Notes under the pieces: model-generated
The model's input: only the letters and a program-made list of their open reading frames with translations
Databases searched by the model: none
Told to the model about the DNA's origin: nothing
Shown: positions 56,640 through 64,000 of the stretch, in pieces
Position numbering within the stretch: position 1 is the stretch's first letter
Layout of the letters: the number at the start of each line of letters is the position of its first letter
Made by a program: the position numbers and the translations under genes
Assembly (NCBI GenBank): GCA_023053575.1
Contig: JAKZAP010000018.1
Location: 15,032,202 to 15,096,201 of the forward strand
DNA from: Branchinecta lynchi
Lineage: Eukaryota > Arthropoda > Branchiopoda > Anostraca > Branchinectidae
Length of the DNA: 64,000 nt
Direction of reading: 5' to 3'

Positions 56640-57000
56640 TTACCCCAACAAGGGAAGGTCCAACGAGCATTCTACAAAGCCAGACTCAACCCACCCATGA
56701 CAACGCTGGCAAACACCACCATCAGCCAAGAGGAAGAGAAGAAAATCTTCGGACTTGTCAAATCCCTCCAGCTTAGCGAAGCAATCTAACCCCAGCCATG
56801 GAGGGAGACGATTAATGCTCATAACCGAGTAGAAAATTGAAGAAAAGGCCGAAGTGGAGCTCACCGCTGTACCGAACGGCCACAACCCTACCGAAGAAGA
56901 AAAAGAAGAGGCCGAAGTGGAGCATTTGCTGTTCGGAGCGGTCCATATTACTGAAGAAGAAGTGCTTGTTCTGAACATAAATCACTAGCAATGAGCGCTG
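56640..57000 (+). other. Unassigned, Glu/Lys-coding stretch
   Basis: Directly repeated CGAAGAAGAAAAAGAAGAGG-like and GGCCGAAGTGGAGC segments give acidic frames (EEEKEEAEVEHLLFGAVHIT) but no start or splice context. It is possibly retroelement ORF debris. Confidence 0.3.
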
Positions 57001-57004
57001 AAGA

Positions 57005-57430
57005 TTAATGTTTTACTGTGTGTCATTTAATTGTATACACTGAATTATTTGGACTCTGCTAAGGGACTTTTTTATTTTCCACTGTTTGCTCTAGTTATGA
57101 CGTCAGAATATCTGCGGGGCGTCCCCACAACGTAAATTCTACTATGAACCGGGAAATTTTAATCTCAACACAAAACGGGGCTTTTTAGTGGGCAGTGGTG
57201 AGCTTGGTGAAGACTGCTTATTGCCTGAACAAAAAAAAATAATCATAAATCTTTCTAGTAAGGCATACAACACAGATACAATCGCATAGAGGTACAAAAT
57301 CACACCGAAGTTCCACTATTTGAAAATCGATTATTCGAGAATAGCGGAGCAACGAAGTAACGCATTTTCATCGGGTCTTCAAGGCTCTTTGAGTGTTATC
57401 CTTTCTAAGGCCTTTTCAGTTAAACTTTAA
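57005..57430 (+). mobile_element. Family D copy, right part
   Basis: GAATTATTTGGACTCTGCTA, CGCATAGAGGTACAAAATC and AGCGGAGCAACGAAGTAACG match 11900-12240. The right terminus is GGCCTTTTCAGTTAAACTTTAA. Confidence 0.7.
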
Positions 57431-58833
57431 GGGTTCGTCACGTCGGTGCTGAAAGCGGGGACTTGCGGCAGAAGGCGACACAGATTTTTCCCGCCAAGCC
57501 GAGTTTAGGTATCTTCTTAATACTTGGCATATGTTACTCAAATCGCAAATCCAGCTTCATCTTCAAGACATCAACATAGCCGACGTTGATCGTCGCCAGT
57601 GAGCCAGAACCATCGCACAACCACACTGGGCCTAAAGGCAAGGGTTGTATATGTGAACGGAATTAACGCGCAACGAGACATTCATGAAACATTACATACT
57701 TCGCTTCAGTCACACGGATACCCAAAAAGCTTGGCCTGCTTAGCAGTAGATCTGATATGACGAAAGGTCCACAAGGTTGACTCGTCGCTAGGAATTCTCA
57801 GAGGCACCCTACTGCAACGATTACTGCTTGACACGCATCATGCAGACCAGAAAGCCAACGTCATTGTGAATGCCAGTAACGCATGCAAAGACGACACAAC
57901 TAATCAATCCCATGCGCCATGAGCGAAAATGAAATTCGACTAGTGATGAACTCAAAAGAAGATAGGAGGTAAAATAGGGTATGTCGTAGAGGTTGAGAGC
58001 GGATCAACGATTTACGAGCCGCTGTTATGATGTGAAATATTGTGTCTTCTCTATTGGGCTTGGAAGGTAGTACACATTTTTCTAATTAAAAAATCAACAA
58101 TCTATTTATACATGCGACTTATCCACAAAAGGGACCCGCCACTATCGGATCGGCTGCAAAGAAAACGAAACAAACAAGAAGCTTCTATGGGTTAGGAGTG
58201 ATCTGGACAAAGATTCCGAGCGCGCTGACCTCAGATGTTTACCTAGAATTCGTTTTAAGGTTGGGACCGGAAATCCGGATGAATATTTTTGTTCCGGGGG
58301 CCCTGTCAATATCCTTTGTCATAATATGAAGACGCTGATGCGGGACCAAGCAGTCTCCAATCCCAATTCAATTGTTTCGCTTTGCGCTCAGTACTGGACT
58401 AAATCTACTATTTTCTGATCAAACATTTTAGGTTTAAAACAGTCTTGATTTCCCATTCCAATCCGATGATTCAAACGGGTCTTAGCGTGGTGCGTTAATA
58501 AATGTCAGTCCTTCCTAAGTAACGACAATGTTGATTATCCATGATATTTATTGATGTGATTATAATGACTACACGTCGGCCTCCCTATATTCCATGTTTA
58601 ACCAGTTCCGCCACGTAGACGACCAACTACTGTTTCCCACTTCCTACTCGACTACGGATTCTCTTACTACCTTTCATTGTCTGGCAATTACAAGATGGCG
58701 TTGGTACTTTTTAATGCTGAAAAATGTGTACACCTTCCATTCCCTATCCCTGGTAAATCTGCCTCACAGCCAGAAATTCCGTTTTTTTTTCTCTCCCTAT
58801 CAAAACTTCTATTCCAATAACTCTCGGTGTTTT
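57431..58833. other. Unassigned sequence
   Basis: No gene was recognised. A plus-strand frame at about 57630-57770 (ARVVYVNGINAQRDIHETLH then TSLQSHGYPKSL) is suggestive of old retroelement coding sequence, but I cannot place it. GAGCGCGCTGACCTCAGATG at about 58219 is shared with 44351. Confidence 0.3.
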
Positions 58834-60045
58834 CATGGCACTTCCTTCCGGTCAAGTGCCACATACCCATCACTTTTCCGTCGGTCGGTCAGTCCACTGA
58901 TCGCGAGTTAGGGTACTTCCAGATGTGCTAGGACGATGAAACCTGGCAGGCAAATCAGGGACCCGACTAGATTGACTTGGAATAGTCACTTGCCCAATCG
59001 AACGTGTGGGAGGGGGGGGGATGTGTCCGAGGGGGAACCAGAAATCTTGTGACACGCTCAGAGTTAAGCGAACGGGATTAAACTTGGTGGAAAGAACAAA
59101 TACAAGCCCTGGGTAAATCATTAACAGAACCGGACCGGATCTGGCCCTGTGGAGGGAGTCGGAGGGGTAAAGATTCTTTGAGCCCAAGCTGACTTTGAAA
59201 CATTTATTCAAACAATGTTTACAACGGATACGTCAGCTATGATTCTTCATCAGCGATAGTTCGGCCCTTCTTGGCAAGGGTCCTCGTCAGGCTGTCAATC
59301 CTCTGGTTCAACTTCGGGGAAGGAAACAAACCTGTAATAATCAGTACAGGTTTGATTATTACAAGTTTGTTTCCTTCCCCGAAGTTGAACCAGAGGATTG
59401 ACAGCCTGACGAGGACCCTTGCCAAGAAGGGCCGAAATATCGCTGATGAAGAATCATAGCTGACGTATCCGTTGTCAACATTGTTTGAATTAAAGTCGGA
59501 GGGGTGTTTCGGAATTCCAATGATCCGGAAATAAAGGTACTTCAAGGTGGGCTAGGACGATGAAACTTGGCAGGCATATCAGGTCCCGATCACAACCCTG
59601 GAAATAGTCACTTGACTCGATGCAAATGAAACTTGATATTTGGAAAGATCACATGTCCCAGATGTCGCATTTCAAGTCCGGAGTGGATTCGATGAATGTG
59701 GAGGGGGAGTCTGAGGGGAAAACCGGACGGGGAACCACGCTTAGAGCGGAGAGATCGGGATGGAACTTGGTGGGAAGAACAAGCACAAGCCCTTGATACA
59801 TCAGTGACAAAACCGGACCGGATTCGGGCACTATGGGGGAGTTGGAAAGGAGGGGAGGGGGGTCGAAATTCCGATGATCGCGAGTTACGGTACTTCCAGG
59901 TGAACCTGGCTGGAACATTAGAGACTTGACAAAATTGGCTCAGAAATTCTCGCTTCCCAAATCCGACTCTCTTAAAGTACTCATCTTAAAAGTGCAACAA
60001 ATACTTTTAAAGCAAAATACACATTTTGCTGATCCCCACCCGAGT
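58834..60045 (-). mobile_element. Family C copy split by a B inverted dimer
   Basis: It starts with the 3' hairpin CATGGCACTTCCTTCCGGTC...AAGTGCCA and a CCGTCGGTCGGTCAGTCC tract. The body matches C units in reverse. It is interrupted by B at 59169-59493 with a 12-bp target duplication. Confidence 0.75.
59169..59493. mobile_element. Family B inverted dimer with 12-bp target duplication
   Basis: The left arm (about 59209-59337) and right arm (about 59358-59490) are inverse copies sharing AACGGATACGTCAGCTATGA, CCCTTCTTGGCAAGGGTCCT and GGTTCAACTTCGGGGAAGGA. AGTCGGAGGGGT flanks both sides (59157-59168 and 59494-59505). No RT is encoded. Confidence 0.9.
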
Positions 60046-61048
60046 GAAAATAAAGATGTTTGCGTCTAAAGTTGCTGTAGTCTAATAGTTGTGTTATATA
60101 GGTTAATTTCTCTAAACCTGTTAACAAGACTAAATTTCTGGAAGGTACTGTAGTTGCTCTTTTTTTCTTCTTCTACTAAAGCCCATGTATAATCTGAACT
60201 AATCGAGCCTAATCTACTAAAATTAAATGAGTAAAACTTAATTGTCTGTATGTTCTATTCTCCAAATCATCTCTTTTAGACGGGTGACAATTATGACTGA
60301 TTATTTAAGATTATCACGCAGTACCCCAACCCACATGATGCAGCAAATAAATCTTTTCAGTCTAAAATACAGTTTTATAAAAATATACTGAAGCCCCATC
60401 TGTCGCATACTTGGATAGCAGGTAACTGACCTACTACGTCATATAGTAAAAGCCATTAATCAAGGAAAAATCTTCCACTGATGGGTTGTGGGAGGAGTTA
60501 GAGAAAATACGGTCTCACGCTACGTGAAGAAAAATTAAAGCAAGTAGGGCTGATTGTACCCATTCAGGTACCAGTTGCAACCAGCACATCAACCAGTGAG
60601 GTAGTGGTGCTCCTACAGTAAGGAGTAAGTTATAAGGAACTGATAGAAGTCTTCTTGGCTACAAAATGTGAGTTGTTGTTCTTGCCTAGTGTTGGGACTG
60701 TTTTTCGTCTTACTATACGTGAAACTGCATACGGTGAATAGTTTGGAAGGAACTCTAGCATAGTTGAGTAACATGAACATTCAATTCTGGCTAGATAAAA
60801 TAGCCCATTGATGTCTCCTAAGAACATCCAACTGAATGTTTTAGGTTTCTATACACAATCGTAAGTTAATAGACAAATGTGTGTGTTTATTTAATTTCTC
60901 GTATGTATCTCTGTATGAATGTATCTCTTTTGGCTCTTCACTGTTTCACTTTTAATCTAGGCCTCTTCAAGATCCTCATCTACCGTACTTTTTCCACGTG
61001 TTTATAAAATTATATTTATTCCACACCCTTTAACATTTTTCCTTTCAG
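60046..61048. other. Upstream region of the PAN gene
   Basis: AT-rich sequence without a repeat shared with the rest of the window. It should contain intron (an acceptor lies at 61048) and possibly the 5' non-coding exon, neither of which I could define. No TATA/initiator pair is convincing. Confidence 0.35.
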
Positions 61049-61326
61049 GAAAATGCCGAGAAGAGAAACCCAGTTCCTTCTACTTCTAAGTATTTTGTCG
61101 ACAGTGACAAGTCAAACAGTGCAAAACTGTCCTGCGGACAAATATAACTTTGAACTCGTGACTGGATATGTATATTCCGCACCGGCCGACCTCATGGATA
61201 GCCAGCCAGGAGTTTTGATGCTTACGGATTGTATCAACAGTTGCAGACAAAACGCCTCTTGCCAGTCTGTAAATTACGAAACTGGATTATGTGTGCTATT
61301 CTCATCAAGTGCTGACAATGAACCAG
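61049..61326 (+). CDS. First coding exon of a secreted PAN/Apple-domain protein
   Basis: The ATG is at 61053, four bases after a clear acceptor (TTTCCTTTCAG), so a non-coding 5' exon lies upstream. Residues 1-21 form a signal peptide with a leucine-rich core ending in VTSQ. A PAN/Apple domain starts with cysteine 26 and continues with cysteines 60, 64, 70 and 80. The donor GTAAGG follows 61326 in phase 1. Reading on without splicing gives a short spurious tail that ends at 61355. PAN domains with this C...C...C...C...C...C spacing occur in arthropod apical extracellular-matrix proteins, including ZP-domain cuticle proteins of the nyobe/neyo/trynity/nompA group. Assigning it to that group is inference, because no ZP domain is in view. 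Confidence 0.85.
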
Positions 61327-61466
61327 GTAAGGACACATTTTGGAATCACAAATGACAGACTTTAAGTTCTTCAAATGAATTTCGGATGAATTTATCACTT
61401 TCAGCATACTATTGCGGATCAATCATTACTACAATTTTATAAGTAATGAACTGAAAGACAAAAATG

Positions 61467-61540
61467 CTCCTCAGCCTGGATTTGAACCCAGGACCCTCTA
61501 CTTACAAGGCAGGCACTCTTACTATTTGAGCTACCGAGGG
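61467..61540 (-). tRNA. tRNA-Thr(TGT)-like gene or tRNA pseudogene
   Basis: Read on the minus strand, 74 nt fold as a cloverleaf. The acceptor stem pairs 6 of 7 (position 1-72 is C-A), TA occupies positions 8-9, and the D stem is GCTC/GAGT. The anticodon loop is CTTGTAA (anticodon TGT, Thr). The perfect T stem is CCTGG/CCAGG, with loop and B box GGTTCAAATCC. The D loop lacks the invariant GG and the acceptor has a terminal mismatch, so it may be a decayed or tRNA-derived copy. It lies inside the first intron of the PAN gene, antisense to it. Confidence 0.5.
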
Positions 61541-61587
61541 GCTTGTGAACAAAGTTCGCAAACCACTACAATAGTCTGGTAGAAGCT

Positions 61588-61661
61588 GGCCATAGGAACA
61601 GTAATTCCGCCCGAAGGCAAATTCATCTAACCAGTTACCATCCCCATGCCACGGAAATTAA
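61588..61661 (+). repeat. Repeat M, copy 2
   Basis: GGCCATAGGAACAGTAATTC ... CCACGGAAATTA, nearly identical to 14737-14809. It is cut by MITE J at 61664. Confidence 0.65.
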
Positions 61662-61663
61662 TA

Positions 61664-61840
61664 ATAATACACAGATGGCACTTTACACGAGTTTTTTTCA
61701 ATCTAATTTAGAAGTCTAGGACTCCAATCTCGGAGCCACGTAGAAATACCAGGACCCATAAATTATATTCAAAAAAAAAATATTTCTGGTTTATTAGCCA
61801 CGGTACAAGTACCTTGTGTAAAGTGCCATCTATGTATTAT
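61664..61840. mobile_element. MITE J, copy 2
   Basis: ATAATACACAGATGGCACTT on the left and AAGTGCCATCTATGTATTAT on the right. TAGAAGTCTAGGACTCCAAT and CACGGTACAAGTACCTTGTG are shared with 17048-17298. The right arm is shortened. Confidence 0.85.
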
Positions 61841-63326
61841 CATTACTGCAATTGTTCAATATAATTCCAAAGTTCAGTTTTTTTCTGTTATTTTTATTTG
61901 TATTTATTTTGTTTATAAACGTAAACATAGTAAATATTTCTTTAGCACCATCAAATATGATTCGCAGTCAGCTTTGGCTGAAGGACTATCTATTGGTCAG
62001 TTGTTTTGTATTTATGTAATTGTTTGGTATAGGTAGTAGTGAAATGATTGATATATTTTGGCTTCCGGTTTTACGTTTCAGTAACGAAGGATGATAGATA
62101 ATTACTTATTTATTACAAAATACATCCAATGGGGTCTGCTACATTACAACATTTACAACTACAACTAGCCAACAAAAATAATAAATAATACAACAGCCAA
62201 TACCTAAAACTATTCCAGTATTCGTTTGATTCTCAGGTTTACTAGTGCAGCAAACAATCTATTTTACCGAAAGCTCAGTTCAGCTTTTGTCTGTCTTTAT
62301 TCCTTACTGCACTATTTCCTTACGTTGTTTCACTTCGTAATAAAATTCCTCATCAGACTTGAGGTTTCCATATACCGTAAAATATTGAATAAGAAAATTA
62401 CGAAATACAATGTATCTTGCCTCAGTACCAATTGTATCATGATATGTGCCTTTCCGCGGTCATTTCTCAGCTGTTCAACTTTTTTTTTCTGCCACACCAA
62501 GACTTGTGCATGGACGGGCTGGTGAAAGAAAATGAACATTGCGTTCGCTATCAACAAACCATCACAGCGCACTTCGTGCAGATTTGGTGGACTGTTATTA
62601 GCAAAAAAATCCCAAGCTTGTATCAACTGTTACGACTGTATGAAAAAATAGCTATTGTCAACTCTAGCGTTTTAAAAATATCTTTTTGTTTCATAAATTC
62701 CATTCGTTGAGTTAACAATGACGATACATTGGCGCCAATCAATTAAATCAGTTCCAGATCGATAACTCTACCGTCTTGAGATTCCTTGGCATAGATGGCC
62801 AATGTCGAAACTCCTGAGGTATGGAGATGTTTTGGTCTGGAAAACCATTACAAAGGAGGGGAAAAGAACTTTCTTTCGAAATGTTCTCACTTCATTCTCA
62901 TTATTTGCGAAAGTGTGAAGTTTAACAGACAAAAGGATTGACTAAGTCCTCTAATGTTCTTCTTAGTTTGCAAAGTTGGCTTAATCAGGTCAGTCCACCA
63001 TTATCTTTGAGACGAAAGTGCAGCGCTACTGGTATATTTGTTGGTGAAGGACTTCCACATCTCCTTGAAACCTGCCGTTTTTCGGATTCCGTTCAGCCGT
63101 AGATTTTCGCGTCGGCAACCCTTTGCTGGTGGTTCTGTTTGGATTGAAAATGCGCCGGTTTCTGCCTGTGTGGCAGAAACCGAGGGAAGCTCGAGGGAAG
63201 TTCTGTATGTGGGTTCGACCCATGTTGATCGAGGTCTGTGTGCCTTTTGGTTATATATATTATTTTTAATGTGGGGCCACTGACCATCTTTTTTAAAATA
63301 AACAAATAATCCACATTTCTTTTCAG
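61841..63326. other. PAN gene intron 1, remainder
   Basis: It contains a B-type tail at about 61950-61990 (ATGATTCGCAGTCAGCTTTG). Otherwise it is AT-rich with no gene recognised. Confidence 0.4.
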
Positions 63327-63497
63327 GGTCATTGACTACTTCCCAGTTCCCAGTTTTTACCATTTATGTTCAGAAGAACTGCTTAGGAGCGCGGCCAGAA
63401 GGTCCCATTACCCTACCAATAGTTGGAACAACAAAAAACCAGGGACCACAAACCACGATAGCCCAGAGTACCTTTGATTCAACTGAGCAAGCTACAG
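63327..63497 (+). CDS. Second coding exon of the PAN/Apple-domain protein
   Basis: The acceptor TTCTTTTCAG precedes 63327 and the donor GTAAATAAAG follows 63497. The exon is 171 nt with phase-1 introns on both sides, so it is a symmetric module. Joined to the first exon it reads ...NEPG then SLTTSQFPVFTIYVQKNCLG. This supplies the sixth PAN cysteine (residue 110 of the joined protein) and the hydrophobic FTIY strand typical of the end of a PAN domain. A Thr/Pro/Gln-rich linker (GTTKNQGPQTTIAQSTF) follows, as expected before another extracellular module. The protein is incomplete at the window edge. Confidence 0.85.
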
Positions 63498-64000
63498 GTA
63501 AATAAAGTTCTTTGCTATTCTACATGGTTGTCTGCTAGACGAACTAAAACCGACGTACCCTATCATGGAAACCGACTATAGTACCGAATGGTCTTTATTT
63601 AGTTATGAGTTAAAACAAAAGATAAGACTGGATTATTATCTCTAATAAAGTATGAACAACCTTCTGGACTTCTTTACACGTATTAAGTTACTTAGAACGA
63701 CTCCACCTTCTCCCATACAGCCATGAAAGTGTCACAATTTGGATGCAAAACCCTCGGACAATAAGTAGCATTAGAGCCGTCATTTTTTTGTTATACAATT
63801 TACTTATAACCATCGCGATAAGACAAAAGAATGACCAAAGGAATGACTATCTTATAAAGAAAGACTCAGCTTTTCCTCCCCCCATGAAGCAACTAAATGT
63901 AACAATTCGGATGCTATAGCTCCTATATATAGGTAGCATTAGAGCCATGGTTATCTATGTCTATAATTTCTTCATCATTACCGTTACTAGAGAAAAGAAA
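63498..64000. other. PAN gene intron 2, start
   Basis: No further exon is recognised. Two similar blocks (AAGACTCAGC/CATGAAAGTGTC... and CATGAAGCAACTAAATGTAA...) about 180 bp apart (63720 and 63883) hint at a local duplication. Confidence 0.35.

Noticed and set aside
57630..57770. Frame with LQSHGYPKSL as a Penelope or LINE reverse transcriptase
   Set aside because: Too short and no catalytic motifs; kept only as unassigned.
58594..58911. 105-codon plus-strand ORF
   Set aside because: It runs into the family C terminal hairpin, has no recognisable domain and no splice context.

Overview
The window is eukaryotic genomic DNA, most likely from an arthropod and possibly a crustacean. It has spliced genes with introns of 2-14.5 kb, no compact operon-like ORFs, and almost every intergenic or intronic stretch is filled with dispersed, nested repeats. 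The arthropod call is inference from gene style and transposon types; no species marker was seen.

Host genes. Four exons on the minus strand (33961-34081, 28267-28440, 13686-13770, 2912-3058) join with matching intron phases into about 175 residues of the C-terminal WD40 propeller of the autophagy protein ATG16 (ATG16L1 type). The gene runs off the left edge (last exon missing), and its upstream exons were not found. On the plus strand at the right edge, two exons (61049-61326 and 63327-63497, both followed by phase-1 introns) encode a signal peptide plus a complete six-cysteine PAN/Apple domain of a secreted protein that continues beyond the window. A two-exon 45-codon candidate (42110-42186, 47017-47077, plus strand) is speculative. 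A tRNA-Thr(TGT)-like sequence with non-canonical features lies at 61467-61540 on the minus strand, inside the PAN gene intron.

Repeats, called by letters here. Family A (at least ten copies, about 1-1.4 kb when long) starts with the 16-bp palindrome TTTTGGGATCCCAAAA, carries a CCGT-rich microsatellite and 137-bp internal tandem units, and ends in GGTCTTG at T-rich targets; it looks like a non-autonomous Helentron-like or foldback element. Family C (about nine copies) has a different hairpin at each end and internal ~281-bp tandem units with long poly-C/G tracts. Family D is a TIR element (TTAAAGTTTAACTGAAAAGGC-like ends) repeatedly hit by A. Family B is a retroelement 3' region, often as inverted dimers, with 12-14 bp target duplications. 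There are also two hAT elements with 8-bp target duplications, one TTAA-flanked element (N) present twice with a shared ORF, several MITE families, and 5'-truncated non-LTR retrotransposon (LINE) relics.

Layout. 0-2 kb: A, B and C debris. 2.9-34 kb: ATG16 exons separated by nested A/C/D/LINE insertions. 34-38 kb: an hAT and three MITEs. 39-42 kb: D with A and N nested in it. 42-55 kb: C, A, D, hAT and a tandem-array C copy. 55-58 kb: MITE, LINE relic and D. 58.8-60 kb: a C copy hit by a B inverted dimer. 61-64 kb: the start of the PAN-domain gene. No rRNA, CRISPR array, or prokaryotic or viral gene was recognised.
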